Below are positions 1-6,097 of a DNA stretch of 18,304 nucleotides, piece after piece; within the stretch, counting starts at the first letter, position 1; each line of letters begins with the position of its first letter. The notes beneath the pieces are model-generated. The model saw only the letters and a list, made by a program, of their open reading frames with translations. It was not told where the DNA came from and made no database searches. The stretch comes from Desulfobulbaceae bacterium (GTDB lineage Bacteria; Desulfobacterota; Desulfobulbia; Desulfobulbales; SURF-16), in NCBI GenBank assembly GCA_023230525.1, contig JALNXE010000088.1, forward strand, positions 1 to 18,304, given 5' to 3'. The position numbers and the translations under genes were made by a program.

Positions 1-117
1 ATAATTTAACAGAAAACATCACCAGAATCAAGCATTTTAATGAAAATACAACAAGTTGATTATGTTTGATCAACGTAATTTGTCAGAACGAGTTGCGTTA
101 AGTCCGACAGACTCCTA
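1..117. mobile_element. Possible end of an insertion sequence (partial)
   Basis: The DUF262 reading frame to the right breaks off within AGTCCGACAGACTCCTAG (100-117), which resembles the terminal inverted repeats of bacterial insertion sequences. Left of it, plus-strand frame 3 is open from the window edge to a TGA at 57-59 and ends in RIKHFNENTTS, which could be a transposase C-terminus. The rest of the element would lie left of the window. No second terminal repeat or target duplication can be seen, so this is inference from the abrupt gene break plus the look of the sequence. Confidence 0.35.
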
Positions 118-409
118 GTATTGCATTAAGTCGTTGCTGGCCATCAAGGACGTCTAGCGTTCCGCCGGTAGAGGGCACCACCATAAAAACCGGCGGAAAC
201 TGCCACTCCCTTAAAATTGTATCAATAAGGCTTTGCTTTTTGGGCTTGTTCCATACAAGATCACGTTGAAAATCAGGCTGAAGATCAATTTCCCCCAGTT
301 TTATTCTGCGATAAATAGTGTAGAGATCTGGCTCTTTCGGATAGATTCTCATATCGTCCTTTATTGGTTTAGCAGCATCGAGGCAAAGAGGTTCACTCAG
401 CCATGACAA
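98..409 (-). pseudogene. Truncated DUF262 (GmrSD N-terminal / ParB-like) protein
   Basis: This is an N-terminal fragment of a DUF262 protein. The family signatures are visible: LQPDFQRDLVW near the N-terminus and LDVLDGQQRL near the break; the DGQQR motif belongs to the ParB/Srx-like nucleotide-binding fold of GmrS-type type IV restriction enzymes and related proteins. Full-length family members run to several hundred residues; here the frame ends about 9 residues after DGQQR, so most of the protein is missing and it is almost certainly non-functional. The open frame begins at a TTG (409), but an ATG at 352-350 has a good AAAGGAC ribosome site 4-6 bases upstream and may be the real start. Loss of the C-terminus coincides with the putative IS end at 100-117. 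Confidence 0.75.
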
Positions 410-742
410 ACTCTGGAATTTGCCTCTTCTGACGGCTTAAAAAATTATTGTTATAGTTTTTGGTTATCACGCTCAAAAGAATACAATCACGGAAGTTTTG
501 AAAAATTCTTTTAACCAGTCAACCTATTTCCAAAGAAACCTTGTTCATCCATTTGTTGTTAAAACGATAAAATTGAATCCGCAAGAGAAATCAATTTTCT
601 CTCCTTTTTTCGCTATTTTCGCTCAGCGTTGGCTTGCCGTGTTGCTGCTGCCGATTTTCATGTGAAGATGGAGAACTTTTTTCTATAGTAACACTCTAAA
701 TTTTAAGTAACCAGGCAGGATTACACAATTTTGCAACCAGGG

Positions 743-821
743 CGTCATTGCCGGCAAGCAAAGCGTGACCCGGAATCCCCTGTTTTTTTCGGATTCCGGC
801 TGAAAACACGCCGGAATAACG
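743..821. repeat. Degenerate palindromic intergenic repeat
   Basis: The inner inverted repeat CCGGAATCC (770-778) and GGATTCCGG (791-799) is perfect, with a 12-base T-rich loop. Outer arms CGTCATTGCCGGC (743-755) and GCCGGAATAACG (810-821) pair imperfectly. It resembles decayed copies of the common intergenic repeat built on 'cgtcattcc ... ggaatgacg' arms. It can fold as a long hairpin; no protein is encoded. Confidence 0.55.
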
Positions 822-879
822 ACCTCAGGCATATAATTTACGAATTCCAGCCGTTATGCACCTATGAAAGTCTCGCGGG

Positions 880-950
880 GTAGGAGCGGGCCATGCCCGC
901 GACCTATGGCAAGGAGAAAACACTGTTGTCGCGGGCACTGCCCGCCCCTG
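880..950. repeat. REP doublet (REPIN-like element)
   Basis: Two inverted REP-like units face each other. Unit one (880-903) contains the hairpin GCGGGCCATGCCCGC (886-900) preceded by GTAGGA. Unit two (928-950) contains GCGGGCACTGCCCGC (931-945) followed by CCCTG. The two units are near-complements separated by 24 bases. A GTAGGAGCGGGC head on a short GC palindrome is the look of REP sequences mobilised by RAYT (TnpA-REP) transposases. No RAYT gene is in the window. Confidence 0.65.
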
Positions 951-1033
951 TTGCCGGAAGTCATGTTGCGACGGGTAAGACCAGCCTGGAATGGAAGAGA
1001 GGGCATCTTGCCTTGTAAGTGTTGATGATTACA

Positions 1034-1167
1034 TTAAGCCGTTGTAAAAAAATATCATGGCCAGAGAAATGCGCGAAACGGCACTCTTTTCAGTACCCTC
1101 TTGAGGAATATAAGGAGCCGTAACGAAATTGAAAAAATGGCCATGGTATTTCGTAACGGTTCCTAAA
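1034..1167 (+). repeat. 134-bp dispersed MITE-like element, copy 1
   Basis: This stretch matches the reverse complement of 12529-12662 over its whole length with at most a single-base gap. Shared blocks are TTAAGCCGTTGTAA at the left edge (1034-1047), a nearly invariant core AACGGCACTCTTTTCAGTAC (about 1077-1096), GGAGCCGTAACGAAAT (1114-1129), ATTTCGTAACGG (1148-1159) and TCCTAAA at the right edge. The blocks GGAGCCGTAACGAAAT and ATTTCGTAACGGTTCC pair as a hairpin, and the ends are imperfect terminal inverted repeats. It encodes no protein. It ends about 40 bases before the htpX start codon. Confidence 0.8.
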
Positions 1168-1206
1168 TGACGAAAACATTTGGTTGAGACTTTATGGAGG
1201 ATTGTG

Positions 1207-2058
1207 ATGACAAGTATGATTAAAACCGGCATCCTGATGGCTGTTCTGACCGGCCTTTTTCTGGTGGCCGGCCAGGCTTTAGGCGGCCGGAGCGGTATGA
1301 CCTTTGCCCTGGTGATGGCGCTTTCCATGAACTTTTTCGCCTACTGGTTCAGCGACAAGATGGCGCTGGCCATGAGCCGGGCCAGGGAGGTCAGTGAGCA
1401 GGAAGCGCCTGATCTGCATCAGATGGTGAGTTACCTGGCCGACAGGGCTCAGTTGCCCAAGCCCAGGGTCTACATTATCAATGACCATACGCCCAACGCC
1501 TTTGCCACCGGACGCAATCCCCAGCATGCGGCCGTGGCGGTGACCAGCGGTTTGCTGCAGCTCCTCAGCCGGGATGAACTGGAAGGAGTGCTGGCCCATG
1601 AGCTGGGCCATGTCAAAAACCGGGATATCCTCATCAGCTCCATTGCCGCGGTCATGGCCGGCGCCATCAGTTACCTGGCCACCATGGCCCAGTGGGCCAT
1701 GCTTTTCGGCGGCATGCGCGGGGATGACGAGGAAGGCGGCGGGGGAAACATGCTGGCCGGACTGGCCATGATGATCATCGCCCCGCTGGCCGCCACCATC
1801 ATCCAGCTGGCGATTTCCCGCAGCCGGGAATTCCAGGCGGATGCCACTGGCGCCGCTATCTGCGGCCGGCCCCATTCCCTGGCCAATGCCCTGGCCAAGC
1901 TTGAGCAGGGCAATCGCCGCGCGCCCATGAACGTCAACCCGGCCACGGCCCAGATGTATATCGTCAATCCCCTGTCCGGGGGCCAGATTGCCGGGCTGTT
2001 CGCCACCCATCCGCCCATCCGCGAGCGCATTGAGCGTCTGCTCTCTCTCCGTCATTGA
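1207..2058 (+). CDS. htpX: HtpX-type membrane zinc metallopeptidase (M48B)
   Basis: Membrane-bound zinc protease that, in the well-studied E. coli member, degrades misfolded membrane proteins with FtsH and is linked to the envelope stress response. The zinc motif HELGH sits at residues 131-135, and the third ligand is the Glu of SREFQADATGA at residue 208. Two hydrophobic segments lie at the N-terminus (about residues 6-50) and two more flank the catalytic region (about 145-165 and 185-205), the family topology. Length, 283 residues, is typical. The start at ATG 1207 is chosen because GGAGG (1196-1200) lies 6 bases upstream; the frame could extend to a TTG at 1180, but without a ribosome site. 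It stands alone, downstream of the 134-bp repeat and convergent with the DUF3124 gene. Family assignment is firm; the substrate is not knowable from sequence. Confidence 0.95.
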   Translation: MTSMIKTGILMAVLTGLFLVAGQALGGRSGMTFALVMALSMNFFAYWFSDKMALAMSRAREVSEQEAPDLHQMVSYLADRAQLPKPRVYIINDHTPNAFATGRNPQHAAVAVTSGLLQLLSRDELEGVLAHELGHVKNRDILISSIAAVMAGAISYLATMAQWAMLFGGMRGDDEEGGGGNMLAGLAMMIIAPLAATIIQLAISRSREFQADATGAAICGRPHSLANALAKLEQGNRRAPMNVNPATAQMYIVNPLSGGQIAGLFATHPPIRERIERLLSLRH

Positions 2059-2086
2059 TCACCCGCCTTGCCGGCACGGGAAACCG

Positions 2087-2110
2087 GGGGCGGTTCGCGA
2101 ACCGCCCCTA
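2087..2110. repeat. REP-like palindrome between convergent genes
   Basis: A perfect 22-base palindrome (2087-2108; half-site GGGGCGGTTCG) lies between htpX and the DUF3124 gene. Read on the minus strand it starts CCGTAGGGGCGG, a head similar to the REP units at 880-950. The TAG stop codon of the minus-strand gene is part of this head. The structure could stall RNA polymerase or protect 3' ends of both transcripts; there is no T-tract for classic intrinsic termination. Confidence 0.7.
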
Positions 2111-2611
2111 CGGGGATTCCTGCAGCACAATGGCCCGGGAGGTAAAGGAAATGCCCTGCTGCATCTTGGTGCCGATCATCACGGTTTCCACCAGCGGGGC
2201 ATTGACCATTTTATCCGCCTGCCAGCGCACCAGGAATTTGGCGCCCAAGCCCCCCCTGGTATCCGACTCTTTCACGATGTACTCGGAGGATGAGAAAGGG
2301 CCGAGCGTCACGGGCTTGTCCAGGTATTTCCGCACCAGCTTGCCGTCGGCATCATAGTAATCGACCTGCGAAAAGGTTATGGGATGGCTCTGGTCCGTAT
2401 TGCGCAGGCTCAGGATGGCGGTGAGGTAAAATTCATTGCCTTCCGCCTTGTCGCCCCCATAAATGTGGGAATAGACGGGAACATAGAGAAGCTGTCCCCT
2501 GGCGGAAACGCCCTCGCTGCCGGCCAGGCCCAGACCGGCCGTGCCCATGATCAGCACGAAAAGAAGAGCCGTGAGCAGCAGGTGTTGTCGTTTTCTCGGA
2601 ATTTTCCCCAT
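2108..2611 (-). CDS. DUF3124 family exported protein
   Basis: A 167-residue protein of the uncharacterised DUF3124 family. Recognisable family segments are YVPVYSHIYGG (about 43-53), LRNTDQSHPITFSQVDYYD (about 70-88), LGPFSSSEYIV and NAPLVETVMIG. The N-terminus has basic residues followed by a hydrophobic stretch (about residues 10-30) ending in GLAGS, a likely Sec signal peptide or membrane anchor, so the rest probably lies in the periplasm; there is no lipobox cysteine. Start ATG 2611 has TTAGGA about 7 bases upstream. Its stop codon falls in the REP-like palindrome shared with htpX. It is divergent from fabL. Biochemical function is unknown. Confidence 0.85.
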   Translation of the reverse strand: MGKIPRKRQHLLLTALLFVLIMGTAGLGLAGSEGVSARGQLLYVPVYSHIYGGDKAEGNEFYLTAILSLRNTDQSHPITFSQVDYYDADGKLVRKYLDKPVTLGPFSSSEYIVKESDTRGGLGAKFLVRWQADKMVNAPLVETVMIGTKMQQGISFTSRAIVLQESP

Positions 2612-2660
2612 GGTTTTTCCTAACAGTTATGATATATGCCAGATGAAAAGTGAAGATATC

Positions 2661-2689
2661 TTTACAATCTTTCGTGAAAATCTTATCAT
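2661..2689 (+). promoter_or_regulatory. Sigma-70-type promoter for fabL
   Basis: TTTACA (2661-2666) and TATCAT (2684-2689) are each one base off consensus and separated by exactly 17 bases. They lie about 52 bases before the fabL start in an AT-rich intergenic region shared with the divergent DUF3124 gene. Confidence 0.6.
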
Positions 2690-2741
2690 TTTATCTTCTA
2701 AAAATCATCATCCAATTCCGTAAATGAAGGAGTCTCTATAA

Positions 2742-3494
2742 ATGTATAATCTGGAAGGAAAGGTTGCCCTGGTAACCGGAAGTTCCCGCGGCATAGGCCG
2801 GGCCATAGCCAAACGTTTTGCCGAGAACGGTATCAACCTCGTGGTAAACTATGTTCGCCATAAGCGGGATGCCGAGGACACGGCAAAGGATATTGAAAGT
2901 ACCGGGGTGAAATGCCTGGTGGTCAAGGCCAATGTGGCAAATGATGAGGACGTGCTGGCCATGTTCGAGCGGATAAAAGAGGAGTTCGGCCGGATCGATA
3001 TTCTGGTGAGCAATGCCGCCTCCGGGGTGCTGAAGCCGGTTATGGAGTTAAACACCCGGCACTGGAACTGGGCCATGGATATCAATGCCAGGGCACTGCT
3101 CACCCTGGCCCAGCAGGCGGTTCCCCTGATGCAGCAGGGCGGGCGGATACTGGCGGTGTCCAGTCTCGGTTCGGTCCGGGCGGTGGAGAATTATACGGCG
3201 GTGGGGGCCTCCAAGGCGGCCCTGGAATCCCTGGTCCGCCATCTGGCCGTGGAGCTTGGGCCGCGCAAAATTACGGTGAATACCATCAGTGCCGGCGCGG
3301 TGGATACCGAGGCCTTGAAGAAATTCCCCAACCGCACCCAGATTCTGGAAACCGCTCTGGAACGCACCCCCCTTGGCTGTCTGACCACACCCGAGGATGT
3401 GGCTGATCTGGCCTTGTTTCTCTGCAGTGATCTGGCCAAGATGATTCATGGCCAGACCCTGGTGGTGGATGGCGGCTATGCAATCAGGGCCTGA
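2742..3494 (+). CDS. fabL: Enoyl-[acyl-carrier-protein] reductase FabL (SDR family)
   Basis: NADPH-dependent reduction of trans-2-enoyl-ACP, the last step of each fatty-acid elongation round. The protein is a classical short-chain dehydrogenase: cofactor loop TGSSRGIG (residues 12-19) and a Tyr-x6-Lys catalytic pair at Y151 and K158 in NYTAVGASK. Long stretches match what I recall of Bacillus subtilis FabL: NAASGVLKPVMEL, SSLGSVR..ENYT, AVDTEALKKFPNR and IHGQTLVVDGG, more specific than a generic FabG. Length, 250 residues, is right. The start is supported by AAGGAG about 10 bases upstream. maf follows and probably shares the transcript. An alternative is a FabG-like reductase of other specificity, but the FabL-specific segments make that less likely. 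Confidence 0.85.
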   Translation: MYNLEGKVALVTGSSRGIGRAIAKRFAENGINLVVNYVRHKRDAEDTAKDIESTGVKCLVVKANVANDEDVLAMFERIKEEFGRIDILVSNAASGVLKPVMELNTRHWNWAMDINARALLTLAQQAVPLMQQGGRILAVSSLGSVRAVENYTAVGASKAALESLVRHLAVELGPRKITVNTISAGAVDTEALKKFPNRTQILETALERTPLGCLTTPEDVADLALFLCSDLAKMIHGQTLVVDGGYAIRA

Positions 3495-3552
3495 GGTTGT
3501 TGCTGCAGAGCGGCAGCCTTCAGCGTCAGTGCATGTCCATGCCGGAGGGGGC

Positions 3553-4155
3553 ATGCCGGGCGGTTTTCGTACCGTTTGCCCGCTGATACTGGCCTCGGCC
3601 TCGCCCCGGCGCCAGCGGTTTCTGCGGGAGCTGGGCCTTGTTTTTACGATCGTGCCCGCTGCCGTGGATGAACAGAACCGGCCCGGCGAAGGCCCGGAGG
3701 AATATGTCCTGCGGCTGGCCGGGGAAAAGGCCCTGGCCGTGGCCGCCCATCATGATCAGGCCTGCATTCTGGCGGCAGATACCATTGTGGTGCTGGCCGG
3801 TGAAATTCTTGGCAAACCCGCTGATGCCGCCCATGCCGAGGCAATGCTCGGCAAGATGTCCGGCGCCTGGCATGAGGTGTGGACCGCCTACTGCCTGTGC
3901 CGGCAATCGGACAGAGTAATGGTCAAACAGGCGGTTTGCACAAGGGTATTGTTCAGGCCCCTCACGGCTGATCTCTGCCGGGCTTATGTCCTCACCGGCG
4001 AACCGCTGGACAAGGCCGGCAGCTACGGACTGCAGGGCAGGGGAGGCTTTCTGGTGGAAAAAATCGATGGATCATACAGCAATGTGATCGGCCTGCCGGT
4101 GGCTGAGGTGATAACGGATCTGCTCCGTCTCGGGATGATAGCCCCTAATATTTAA
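3553..4155 (+). CDS. maf: Maf-like nucleoside triphosphate pyrophosphatase (dTTP/UTP type)
   Basis: House-cleaning enzyme that hydrolyses non-canonical or excess nucleoside triphosphates to monophosphate and pyrophosphate; some members affect septation. Signatures in order: LASASPRR (13-20), AADTIVV with the catalytic-type Asp near 76, GKP (88-90), DKAGSYGLQGRGG and the closing SYSNVIGLP. The GSYGLQG and SASPRR forms fit the YhdE-like dTTP/UTP subfamily. The frame is open back to 3448 inside fabL, but ATG 3553 gives the usual 200-residue length and has GGAGG 4 bases upstream; an alternative ATG at 3478 would overlap the fabL end by 17 bases and add a 25-residue tail absent from the family. 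Confidence 0.92.
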   Translation: MPGGFRTVCPLILASASPRRQRFLRELGLVFTIVPAAVDEQNRPGEGPEEYVLRLAGEKALAVAAHHDQACILAADTIVVLAGEILGKPADAAHAEAMLGKMSGAWHEVWTAYCLCRQSDRVMVKQAVCTRVLFRPLTADLCRAYVLTGEPLDKAGSYGLQGRGGFLVEKIDGSYSNVIGLPVAEVITDLLRLGMIAPNI

Positions 4156-4224
4156 ACCGCGGAAGCCGGCAGGGTTTGCCACGGCTGTCATCCGCGGAAG
4201 CGCACAAAGGCAGGACAGACAGAC

Positions 4225-4917
4225 ATGGATGAAAAAATATTTGAGCAGGGCATTCGGCTGGCGCTGGAGCTGGGAATTCGGCTGAAAATAGAGCTTGAGG
4301 GGGTGGATATTCCTCTGGAGAGCACCTTCTGCGGTTTTGTGGATAATTACATTATTATCACCCCGCCCTCGCCCTATCACCAGATTCAGCATAAGCTGTT
4401 CAGCGGCGCGGAACTGGTGGTGCGTTATTTCTATCACGGCACCATCTATGCCTTCCAGACCAAACTCTTTTCGCTGATTGACCAGCCGGTGCGGCTTCTG
4501 TTTATTTATTACCCGAAGCTTATTCAGAAAAGTGAATTGCGCAGCGAAAAACGCTCCTTCTGCTATATTCCCGCCGCCATTGAAGTGGGCGACAATGAGA
4601 ACAACGGCACCATTGTCGATATTGCCAAATCAGGCTGTCATTTCCTGGTGCGCGGCAAGAATAACAAGCGGCTCATTCACTTCAAGATCGGCGATCAGGT
4701 AAAATTGAACTGTAAGTTCCCCGGGGTCAAGCAGACCCTGGAGATTATCGGGGTGGTGAAAAATCTGCGTACCAGCAGATATGATGCAAATGTCGGCCTG
4801 CAGTTTCATGAAAATATCCCGGATGTCACCCTGAAAATCATTACCTGGTATATTTCCACCATCGAGAAATTTATTCCGGCCCAGGAGGTCAAGCTCGACT
4901 TCAGTGAAAAGGATTGA
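4225..4917 (+). CDS. YcgR-like flagellar brake / PilZ-domain protein
   Basis: A 230-residue protein of two halves. Residues about 10-100 resemble the YcgR/PilZN-type N-terminal domain. Residues about 105-215 form a PilZ domain, which in many proteins binds cyclic di-GMP and controls motility or surface behaviour. The arginine motif is R106-SEK-R110. The second motif, normally [D/N]xSxxG, reads D132-IAKS-G137, so the serine position is alanine. That may weaken nucleotide binding, or the site may tolerate it. A modest AGGAC ribosome site precedes the ATG. It follows maf by 69 bases on the same strand and ends just before a strong terminator. No flagellar genes are nearby. Confidence 0.8.
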   Translation: MDEKIFEQGIRLALELGIRLKIELEGVDIPLESTFCGFVDNYIIITPPSPYHQIQHKLFSGAELVVRYFYHGTIYAFQTKLFSLIDQPVRLLFIYYPKLIQKSELRSEKRSFCYIPAAIEVGDNENNGTIVDIAKSGCHFLVRGKNNKRLIHFKIGDQVKLNCKFPGVKQTLEIIGVVKNLRTSRYDANVGLQFHENIPDVTLKIITWYISTIEKFIPAQEVKLDFSEKD

Positions 4918-4924
4918 TTCGAAA

Positions 4925-4970
4925 GCCAATAAAAAAAGGCCGCTTGTCGAAGCGGCCTTTTTTTATTGGC
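4925..4970. terminator. Bidirectional intrinsic terminator
   Basis: A perfect 21-base inverted repeat with a GTCG loop. The GC core GGCCGCTT / AAGCGGCC is flanked by an A7 run on the left and a T7 run on the right, so it works as a rho-independent terminator in either direction. It lies 7 bases past the PilZ gene stop and 21 bases past the metV stop, ending both convergent transcripts. Confidence 0.95.
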
Positions 4971-4991
4971 AAGGGCGGCAGGGCGGTTTGC

Positions 4992-5660
4992 TCAGATGGT
5001 CAGATCGTCCCGCGTGGTTTTGCGGGGGCCGCCGTGGCCGGCGGTGCTCCAGTCCCGGATGGGGGCAATGACGTTCATGGCTTCGGCGTTACCGATTCTG
5101 CCGAGACGGTCATGGATTGACTGCCAGATGCATTCCACATCCGGGTGGATCTCGCAGCGGCCATTGACCGAGCCGCCGCAGGGGCCGTTCATCAGGCTTT
5201 TGGCGCAGCGGGCTACCGGGCAGAGTCCGCCGGTCAGATGCAGCACACAGTTGCCGCAGCCGGCGCACTGTTCCTTCCACACCCCCTGCTCGGCGGAGCC
5301 GCCGAAGAAGCTGGTGTTCACCGCGGGATAGACCCTGGTGGTGGGGCGGAGATTGGCGATGAAATTGACGCCCACGCCGCAGGCCATGGAAACAATGGCA
5401 TCGTATTGGCCTTCCCACTCATCAATGGCATCGATATATTCCTTGTCGCACTGTCTGACCAGGGAGCCTTCAATGGTCTCGATCTTCTTGCCCTGTTTCA
5501 GCATGCCCAGTCTGATGAGCGAGGCAAGGATCTCCACCTCGCGGTCGCCGCCGGCGGAGCACACCGTGACGCATCCCCGGCAGCCGAGGACCAGAATTTT
5601 TTTGGCATCGCTTACCATGCCCAGTATTTCATCCACAGGTTTTCTGTCGGCGATGATCAT
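4992..5660 (-). CDS. metV: MetV: MTHFR-associated zinc-binding protein
   Basis: A 222-residue protein of the methylene-tetrahydrofolate reductase C-terminal (MetV) family, the zinc/iron-sulfur partner of MetF in acetogens and many anaerobes. Cysteines come in two groups: an N-terminal set (C27, C30, C34) and a C-terminal set (C132, C135, C138, C147, C152, C161, C169, C177) with NGPCGGSVNGRCE, a family hallmark. Its ATG overlaps the mvhD stop in an ATGA, so translation is coupled. It is the last gene of hdrC-mvhD-metV. In Moorella the module is metV-metF-hdrCBA-mvhD-like; here metF does not follow, because the terminator at 4925-4970 closes the operon. Family assignment is strong; whether it works with a distant MetF is inference. 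Confidence 0.88.
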   Translation of the reverse strand: MIIADRKPVDEILGMVSDAKKILVLGCRGCVTVCSAGGDREVEILASLIRLGMLKQGKKIETIEGSLVRQCDKEYIDAIDEWEGQYDAIVSMACGVGVNFIANLRPTTRVYPAVNTSFFGGSAEQGVWKEQCAGCGNCVLHLTGGLCPVARCAKSLMNGPCGGSVNGRCEIHPDVECIWQSIHDRLGRIGNAEAMNVIAPIRDWSTAGHGGPRKTTRDDLTI

Positions 5661-6079
5661 TTTGCTTCCCCCTTAAACGGACTCGGGCCTAAATCGGTGA
5701 TCCTCTTATTCATGAGCTGGGCGGCTTCAACAAATTCAGGGTGGAAGCCTCTTTCCAGGTGAAACATTTCAATTCTTTCCGGTTCAACGGCAAGTTCGGC
5801 CAGGGCCTTTTTGATGGCATCCACCCGCTTTGCCGCCCGCTGGCTGCCTTTGACATTATGGCATTGGTCTGCCGGGCAGCCGACCACATAGACCCCGTCA
5901 GCGCCCTCTTCAAAGGCCTTGAGCAGGGTGCTCACCTGCAGTTTGCCGGTGCAGACCACGCGATGGAAGGTGACGTTTCCCGGCAGGCCGTCTTGTTTCA
6001 GGCCTTCTCTTCCCTCGGCAATGGTCTGCTGGGAGGTGTAGTGGCAACAAAATGCTTGGATATCAGGAGTAAAAGTCAT
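5657..6079 (-). CDS. mvhD: MvhD-type iron-sulfur electron-transfer subunit
   Basis: MvhD-like proteins carry a [2Fe-2S] cluster and pass electrons between a dehydrogenase or hydrogenase module and heterodisulfide reductase HdrA. The 140-residue product has the family cysteines: FCCHYT (C11, C12), RVVCTGK (C43) and GCPADQCHNVKGSQRA (C68, C73). ATG 6079 is preferred because GTGGAG lies 6 bases upstream; an upstream GTG at 6091 is itself part of that ribosome site. It follows hdrC by 18 bases and overlaps metV by four. Which dehydrogenase feeds it cannot be read from this window. Confidence 0.88.
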   Translation of the reverse strand: MTFTPDIQAFCCHYTSQQTIAEGREGLKQDGLPGNVTFHRVVCTGKLQVSTLLKAFEEGADGVYVVGCPADQCHNVKGSQRAAKRVDAIKKALAELAVEPERIEMFHLERGFHPEFVEAAQLMNKRITDLGPSPFKGEAK

Positions 6080-6097
6080 GCGTTTCTCCACTCGGCT

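Larger units (their letters stand above)
410..1206. other. Long gene-free region with repeats
   Basis: About 800 bases without a convincing gene. The left half is AT-rich and holds a weak hairpin followed by T residues at 584-610 (AGAGAAA / TTTCTCT, then CCTTTTTT). The right half holds a degenerate palindromic repeat (743-821), a REP-pair (880-950) and a dispersed 134-bp element (1034-1167). A minus-strand open frame across 1029-1328 is an artefact of the repeat and of antisense htpX. The pile-up of repeats next to a broken gene suggests an insertion-tolerant, decaying stretch. Confidence 0.6.

Noticed and set aside
1022..1050. TTGATG-N17-TAAAAA as a possible htpX promoter
   Set aside because: Each hexamer matches only four of six consensus bases and it straddles the repeat edge; too weak to call.
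1279..2055. Long minus-strand open frame (258 codons) opposite htpX
   Set aside because: It is antisense to a gene with clear HtpX zinc motifs and membrane segments; the product is low-complexity Gly/His-rich with no family features.
5145..5762. 205-codon plus-strand open frame opposite metV
   Set aside because: Shadow of metV in GC-rich sequence; Ala/Gly-rich without recognisable motifs.
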